Below, piece after piece: positions 50,137 to 56,000 of a stretch of 56,000 nucleotides of DNA. How positions within the stretch are numbered: position 1 is the stretch's first letter; each line of letters starts with the position of its first letter. Under the pieces are notes generated by a model. That model worked only from the letters and a program-made list of their open reading frames with translations, made no database searches and had not been told where the DNA came from. The position numbers and the translations under genes are program-made. Source of the DNA: Prorocentrum cordatum (lineage: Eukaryota; Sar; Dinophyceae; Prorocentrales; Prorocentraceae); contig CAUYUJ010019893.1 of the NCBI GenBank assembly GCA_963575745.1, positions 426,089 through 482,088 of the forward strand, read 5' to 3'.

Positions 50137-51829
50137 GCATCGATGCTCGAACGACGCGGCAATTCTCCTCATCTGATCTCCCCTCACCCTTATCCCATCA
50201 TCTGTCCGACTTTCGACGCAGAAGTTCCGCGGATTCGCAGCGTGCCGAGTCAATCCGATATCGTCTGCCCCCCTGGGGAGGTGCTGGTGGGTATATGTGG
50301 TGGTCTTCTTCAACGGAGCAGCTATGTACTGCCTCGCCAGGGTCGGGGATGGGGGGGGGGGGGTGCAGGTAGTTTGGATGGCGCGTGGGATGGAGCATGC
50401 ATGCTATCAGTTAGGATTTGCATTGGAGGATCGAGGCAGTATAGATGGCATCAGTGAGACTCCCACGCAGGACGGATGTGGAAAAGGAGACGCTCGGTGG
50501 AAACGAAACGGACGGAGGGTAAGACAAACGCAATCGCCCTGCAGCCCGCCCCATGTTCGATCCCCCTCGACATCCCTGCCGATCGATGGTGGTAATCTCA
50601 CCCTCGATCGATGTGAAATCGACGATCGATCGAGACCGACGGGCCCACCCTTGGCCTGGTTTCGGGATGCGGAACGCAGACGCCACCTTCCGATTCGCCA
50701 ATCTCGAGTCGAGCCCCGATGCGGACAATGATGGGGCAGGGCCGACGACCACTTCGCCCGCGCGAGCTTCTTCAGAATGATGGGAGCTGCGGCCAGGGCT
50801 CATTGGCTTGTGCCCCGCATGAGCTAGCGCGCTAGCAGTATATGGAGGGATGGGGACGTGAGCCCACGGGATGCGGAGGGGCGGGAGGAGTCAGGGCTAA
50901 AGGGGGAAGTGGAGCAAAGGAGCCACGGATGAGAGAACTTAAGGACCTTAAGGAACTTAAGTTCAGTAGTATGAGGATGAGGATGAGGATGGCCGCCGTG
51001 CTCTATGATGGTGAGGAACTTAAGGAAGGAGGGCACGATCATAATATAAGAGTGGGCGTGTATACTTATCCATACAAGATTGGGATAAGATCACGATCGT
51101 ACTATATGTGTGATAAGATAAGAATGCGATAATATAAGCGCCTTAGATAAGAGCACGAGGATGAGTGGGGTGGGATCCGTCTTCAGAAGGACGCGGGCGA
51201 GGATGCTGCATGATCGTTTGCTCTGTGCCATCTACAGCATGGCAGCCATGCAATCAGACAGACAGGGGCGCTCGCAGCCTGCAAGAAAGAAATAGTAGGC
51301 CCTGCAGGCCATCCAGTAAGATGGCGTCCGCGAGTCTCAGTGATATAGCGTGGTTGAGCGTGCTGGCCAGACAGACTGAGGATCCGCGTCCGTGGGCCCC
51401 GCCTCCACCCCGGTTTCCCCCTGTCACCGTGGGCCCCGCCTCCACCCCTGCCTCCCGCACTGCATGGTTAACATATCGTGCACGCGCTGAGCGGACATGT
51501 ATACACATGTACGTGCACGCATGTGTATTGCCCAGTGACCATTGGCGTTCGAGTCATGCCAGTGCCCACTGACGGATCTCGTTCAATCTCTCATGTGATC
51601 TACTTGTGCGTTTGTTGCCCCCCGCATTCGAGAGCAGCTTCAGCAGGGAACCCCCGCGCGACCCTGGGCCCGAGCCCTTTCTGACCAGCAGCGCAGGCGA
51701 AAGGGGGGCTTGGGCAAGGCGAGCGCAATACATGAGCGGGGTCGGATTTTACGGAGCACGAGTGGCCCGAACTCGGCATGGCAAGGGACATCGAGAGAGT
51801 CCAGCCCATGACACACGCACGCGCACACT
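50137..51829. other. Long spacer with possible unassigned exons
   Basis: Mostly unique DNA with no long convincing frame. Around 50,290-50,341 a hydrophobic reading (WVYVVVFFNGAAMYCLAR) could be a membrane exon followed by a G-run, but no splice sites fix it. CTTAAG phrases cluster at 50,937-50,965. A 30-bp phrase with GTGGGCCCCGCCTCCACCCC is duplicated near 51,394 and 51,430. Confidence 0.4.
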
Positions 51830-51852
51830 TGTATATATATATATATATATAT
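51830..51852. repeat. (TA)n microsatellite
   Basis: TA dinucleotide run followed by a CACATGTG-type phrase. Confidence 0.85.
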
Positions 51853-52189
51853 GTTATACACACATGTGTATATTGTACATGTACATGCCAGCCCATACTT
51901 GCATGCCAGAGGGGGTTGTCTTAGCGATGTGCACCTACTCCTCCCTCGTCCCCCTCCCCCTCCTACTCCGCATCGCCCCCCCTTCACTCTCCCCTCTTTC
52001 CCTTGTCATTCTTTGCCAGGAGCTCGCGCGCCAGCTGACCTTTCGAACTGATTATAATATCAGCCCTGTGCGGCAGTCATCTTCGAATAGTGCGGCGGTC
52101 ACTTTCTAACCCCAGCCACGTGCAACAGACATCTCCTACTTCCAGCCCAGTGCGACATTGCACTTGGGGTCTCGGGCGCATGCGTGCGT
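51853..52189. other. Spacer with no recognised gene
   Basis: Pyrimidine-rich and unique; GTGCGGCAG, GTGCGGCGG and related phrases near 52,069-52,165 suggest a worn short repeat. Confidence 0.45.
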
Positions 52190-52560
52190 GCGAACGTGCA
52201 TATATGCATAGATGTGTACATACGTAGATACATGCATACATACATACATACATACATATATACATACAGACATACATACAAACAAACAAACAAACACACA
52301 TACACACATATACGTACCTACATACATGCATACTTACATATACACACATACATACGTGCATACATGCATACATACATACATTACACTGCATTACATTACA
52401 CTACATTACATTACATTACATCCCATTCCATTCCATTCTATTACATTACATACATACATGGACAGACACCTGCATATATATATATATACATAGATGTATG
52501 TATGTATATATATACATACATACATACAGGTGTATGCTTGTGCAAACAAATATACACAGA
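52190..52560. repeat. (CATA)n and (CATTA)n microsatellites
   Basis: CATA tetranucleotides dominate 52,225-52,380 and 52,440-52,535; a CATTA/CATTC block lies between. His/Thr/Tyr and Cys/Val/Tyr frames are artefacts. Confidence 0.93.
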
Positions 52561-53094
52561 TACGCGCGCATGCGGCTGTAACACACTTGTGCACGTATAC
52601 ACGTGCAACCGTCTTCCCAAGTGCACACGGGCACGTGAATGCAGGCAGTCATTTCACACCTGCACGTGTAAACATGGTACACACGTGTACATGTATAGGC
52701 ACGCACGCGCCATATGCATACGCGTGGGCAGCCCGTAGCACGTGCAGGCGCGTGATACATGAAGCAGGCGCGCACGCGTGCACGCTGGCGCACGCGCGCG
52801 CGCGCACGAATGACAGACCGATCGGCTGACCGACCGACCGACCGACCCACCGACCGTGACGACCGACCGACGTGACCGACCGAGCGACCAACCGATCGGC
52901 CGATTCATGGGAAGGGGGGGCGCGTGCAAAGAGAGAGTGCCGCCCAGGTGCGCCTGGGCTTCCTTCAGACGGACAAGTCGCGCGGCTCTGCATACGCTGG
53001 CGGCTTTCTACTGGCTTTTTACTACTGCGCCTTGGGGTAGAGGCCCTGCTGGGCCAAAGGGGGGGTTGTCGAGCGCGGCCATGTTTTTTTTTTT
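52561..53094. other. Spacer with GCGC and (GACC)n tracts
   Basis: CACG-rich sequence, a CG alternation near 52,791-52,807, a GACC/CGAC tetranucleotide repeat at about 52,822-52,900, then unique DNA. No gene is recognised. Confidence 0.6.
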
Positions 53095-54110
53095 GGGGGG
53101 GTGGAAACGTTTGCGGATGTGTTTCATGTTTTTAATGTGTGTTTTATGTTTTTCTATGTTTTTCATGTTTTCTTCATGTTTTTAATGTTTTTTTATGTTT
53201 TTCATGTTTTTCGTGTTTTTGATATTTTTAATGTTTTTCTATGTTGTTTAACGTGTTCTTATGTTTTTTTATGTTTGTCATGTTTTTCATGTTTTTCATG
53301 TTTTTAATGTTTTTCATGTGTTTCTTTGGTTTTTCATGTTTTCTTCATGATTTTAATATGTGTTCATGTTTTTCATGGTTTTAATGTTTTTTTCATGTGT
53401 TTCTATGTTGTTTCATGTTTTCTTCATGTTTTTAATGTTGTTTTCATGTTTTTCCTGTTTTTTAATGCTGTTTCATGTTTTTCTGTTTCTCATGTTTTCA
53501 GCATGTTTTAAATGTTTTTAATGTTTTTCATGTTTTTAATGTTTTTTCGTGTTTTTCTATGTTGTTTAATGTTTTCCTAATGTTTTTCATGTTTTTTCAT
53601 GTTGCTCATGTTTTTCATGTTTTTAATGTTTTTAATGTTTTTTCATGTGTTTCTATGTTTTTTGATGTTTTCTTATGTTTTTAATGTTTTTTCATGTTTT
53701 AATGTTTTTTTTCATTGTTTTCATGTGTTTCTATGTTTCTTCATGTTTTCATTGTTTTCATGTTTTTAATGTTGTTTCATGTTTTGCTATGTTTTTCATG
53801 TTTTCTTCATGTTTCTAATGTTTTTCATGTTTTTCATGTTTTCAATGTTTTTAACTGTTTTTCTATGTTGTTGCATGTTTTCCTAATGTTTTTAATGTTT
53901 GTTCATGTTGTTCATGTTTTTCATGTTTTTCATGTTTTTGAAGTTTTTTTCATGTGTTTCTATGTTTTTAATGTTTTCTTCATGTTTATTTTTTTTTTTT
54001 TTTAAAAAAAAAAAAAAATGTTTTTCATGTTGTTCATGTTTTTAATGTGTTTCTATGTTTTCATGTTGTTTCATGTTTTTCATGTTTTTCATGTTTGTCA
54101 TGCCGTTTCC
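53095..54110. repeat. CATGTTTTT array, about 1 kb
   Basis: Degenerate tandem repeat of 9-12 bp on the theme CATGTTTTT or AATGTTTTT, unbroken for about 1,000 bp, with a T-run/A-run junction at 53,988-54,018. Strongly T-rich on one strand in an otherwise GC-rich region. Phe/Met/Val-rich frames are artefacts of the repeat. Confidence 0.95.
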
Positions 54111-54639
54111 TCAAAATTTCGCAATCGTTTTTTTTTTTTGTTTTTTTTTTTTTTGCTAGATTTTTGGTCGGAATCCGCGCTACGGCCATGGCCAGGGCCC
54201 TCGAAGGGCCCCCAATTCCCCCCGCGGGTCCGTAAGCACCACCACCCCCCCCCCCCACGCCCGATCGATCCTCTCGGGCCAGTCAATCCGCGGCGCGGGA
54301 TCTTCATATGATCCCACCTGCGCGCCGCGGTCGCATCCGCGCCGCTGCGCAGGCGAAAGGGGGGACCCGCGCTGCCCGATGTGAATATTGCAAGCAAAAA
54401 AGAAAAAAGTTGCGCGTGCGCACGCCAAGTGCCGCGCGCGCGGGCACGCGCGCCGCGCGCGCATATGTGCACGCCCGTTCGCGCATTGATCTTGAACCAC
54501 GATCGCGCGCGCGCGCGCTCGCGTGACCGCACTGTGCGCGCCTTCATTACATTGGCCGCGCGCGCACTCGCTCCGCGCCGCGCTCGGCGGCCAGGCCCCG
54601 CGGCGACATAGGGCTAGCGCGCGTGGACGGTACATGCGC
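54111..54639. other. Spacer with T-runs and GCGC-rich DNA
   Basis: T-runs at 54,129-54,153, a C-run near 54,245, then alternating CG-rich sequence. The phrase GCGCAGGCGAAAGGGGG here (near 54,347) is shared with 51,690-51,707. No gene. Confidence 0.55.
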
Positions 54640-54980
54640 AGGCGGCGCGGGGCGCGCGCGCGCGCAAACGCACGCAATCGCACGCGCGCGCGCACGTGCG
54701 CACGCGCGCACGCACGCACACGCGCACACACACACACGCGCGCATACGCACACGCACACACACACACACACGCACACACACGCACACACACACGCGGCAC
54801 GCACACGCACACATTGAACGCGCACGCGCGGCACACACACACACACACACGCACGCACACACGCACACACGCGCACACACGCACACACGCACACACACGC
54901 ACACACACACACACCCGCACACACAGACACACACACACACACACGTGTACACGCGCACACGCACACACACGCTCGCGCCT
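54640..54980. repeat. (CA)n / (CG)n alternating purine-pyrimidine tract
   Basis: About 340 bp of strictly alternating CACACGCGCA sequence, a typical Z-DNA-prone composition. His/Thr/Ala and Cys/Val frames are artefacts. Confidence 0.93.
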
Positions 54981-55418
54981 ACATGACCGTACGCGCGCTC
55001 GCCAATTCACGGGGTGCGTGCGTTTGTGGCAACTTGGAAGGATGCGCATGTGGGCACGCGCGCGACAGCGTATACGCAGTTCTATAGTGTATACACAATG
55101 GCAGATACATATATACATTACCTTTATACACGAATAAGTACGTTTCAATAACAAGATACCACTGTATAGACGCGTGTTAAGCACGCACGCGTAGTATACA
55201 TGTGTGTATGTGTATATATATATGTACAGTTCAAGGGAAGAGGAACTCCATGGGCAGACAGATGTGGATATTGCAGGCACCGATCGATTCTTCCAGACTT
55301 TCACCCAATGGCACGCGGTAGGGCTCGAACCTATACCGTTGCTATACTCGGCGTTGCCCCCCCCCCCCCGCCCTTTTTCCGAACCCGCTCCCATGTGTTT
55401 GCGAGGGCGGCGGAGGCG
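54981..55418. other. Spacer upstream of the right-end gene candidate
   Basis: Unique with small TA runs near 55,109 and 55,212 and a C-run near 55,360. The phrase GGGCTCGAACCT (minus strand GGTTCGAGCCC) resembles a tRNA B box, but no tRNA fold surrounds it. Confidence 0.45.
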
Positions 55419-55830
55419 ATGGCCCCGAAAGCAAAAGGAAAACCGTCGGCGGACAAGAACTCAAAGAAACAGCGTGCCAAATAACTACGGGAACATAACA
55501 AGGACCACGAGAACGCGATGCAGCGTCTCAGGACCGACGTTGCCCTGCGTGTGCTCTTGTTCGCTCGTTCAATGAATGTATGTTGAGGTTGCCCCGGCAC
55601 CCTGAGTACGTTGACGGGGTGAGGGGGCAGGAGGAGAGAGAAGGGGCGAGGGGGCAGGAGGAGAGAGAAGAGGGACGCCATATGATGCGGAGCAGGACGC
55701 ACTTGGAGAAGGAGAAGGAATGCGTGAAGCAGGAGTACAAACGCCTGGGCCGTGACGGCCAGAAGCTCTGGCTCAGGCGCTTCCAGGAGACAGGCCGCCA
55801 AGGGCGTGGGATTGCATGGGAGGTAGTGCA
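55419..55830 (+). CDS. Possible small gene at the right end (partial exon model)
   Basis: ATG 55,419 opens [20 protein letters not shown] with a stop (TAA) at 55,482-55,484. The same frame then reads [20 protein letters not shown] and [11 protein letters not shown], and at about 55,695-55,830 another frame gives [18 protein letters not shown] followed by [18 protein letters not shown]. These are convincing helical, basic segments separated by a stop and a GGGGCAGGAGGAGAGAGA direct repeat, so splicing is needed to join them. A donor GAG|GTAGTG at 55,820-55,821 may end the last piece. The family is unknown, and the gene may continue beyond the window. Confidence 0.4.
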
Positions 55831-55858
55831 TGTCCAATGCTTCATGACTATTACTTAA

Positions 55859-56000
55859 CCTTCCCTGCCTCCTCTTCTTCCTTCCCCCCCTCCTCGTCGA
55901 TCCTACTCCTCCCGTCTTCTTCCTTCAGTCCCCTCGTCCTCCTCGTCCTTGTCGTCGTGGTCGTCGCCCTCGAGGGCGACGACCGCGACGGAAAGGAGGA
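55859..56000. other. Pyrimidine-rich end of window
   Basis: CTC/TTC-rich, then GTCGTC triplets and a GAGGGCGACGACC phrase. It may be the intron following the candidate gene. Confidence 0.4.

Noticed and set aside
52190-52560. Thr/His/Tyr-rich + strand frame and Cys/Val-rich minus frame
   Set aside because: Both are direct translations of the CATA and CATTA microsatellites.
55318-55345. tRNA gene on the minus strand
   Set aside because: Only a B-box-like GGTTCGAGCCC is present. The T-stem is imperfect, and no A box, anticodon arm or matching acceptor stem was found.
54547-55394. Long minus-strand Cys/Val/Arg-rich frames
   Set aside because: Product of the alternating CA/CG tract; no motif outside the repeat.

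Overview
The window reads as nuclear DNA of a dinoflagellate; I cannot name the species. The evidence is a perfect dinoflagellate spliced-leader (DinoSL) sequence inside genomic DNA at 13,048-13,069, a diverged second one at 34,539-34,559, splice acceptors of the AG|G type with some GA 5' splice sites, GC-rich LINE-type retrotransposons, and very many microsatellites. Nothing looks bacterial or organellar, and there is no operon, CRISPR array or clear tRNA/rRNA gene.

Layout. 1-1,743: trinucleotide and purine/pyrimidine repeats. 1,744-8,349: a decayed LINE (element 1) with ORF1 and ORF2 (APE endonuclease, RT, RNase H, CCHC finger, restriction-like endonuclease-like domain). 8,350-9,508: GGA repeats, a fragment resembling the C-terminus of ribosomal protein P0, and an orphan LINE tail. 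9,600-12,800: (CTC)n DNA, two exon-like pieces of a protein kinase, an 83-bp tandem array and an inverted-repeat-bounded element with a perfect 22-bp hairpin. 13,032-22,036: an intronless membrane/PAS-like gene headed by DinoSL and flanked by an 18-bp direct repeat, so a reinserted mRNA; it is cut by a second LINE (element 2, 13,996-20,608) with its own 15-bp target duplication. 22,190-24,320: a diverged tandem duplication. 24,745-34,538: microsatellites, four copies of a TTG-bounded dispersed repeat, a LINE tail fragment, a 77-bp minisatellite and a repeat in direct and inverted copies. 34,539-44,142: a relict DinoSL followed by about 9 kb of coding-like sequence in changing frames, with RATFRRxPG-type repeats, a zinc ribbon and a RING-H2-like motif; I do not recognise the family. 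44,610-48,082: an unrecognised multi-exon gene. 48,976-49,851: an intact 291-residue charged protein. 49,852-56,000: a 50-bp near-perfect palindrome, long microsatellites, a 1-kb CATGTTTTT array and a possible gene start near 55,419.

The coherent story is RNA-mediated genome growth. An SL-bearing mRNA was copied back into DNA, a LINE then landed in that copy, a relict SL sits upstream of the large unknown coding region, and older LINE pieces lie nearby. Most retroelement and retrogene frames here are broken; the intact reading frames are element 2 ORF1 and the 291-residue protein.
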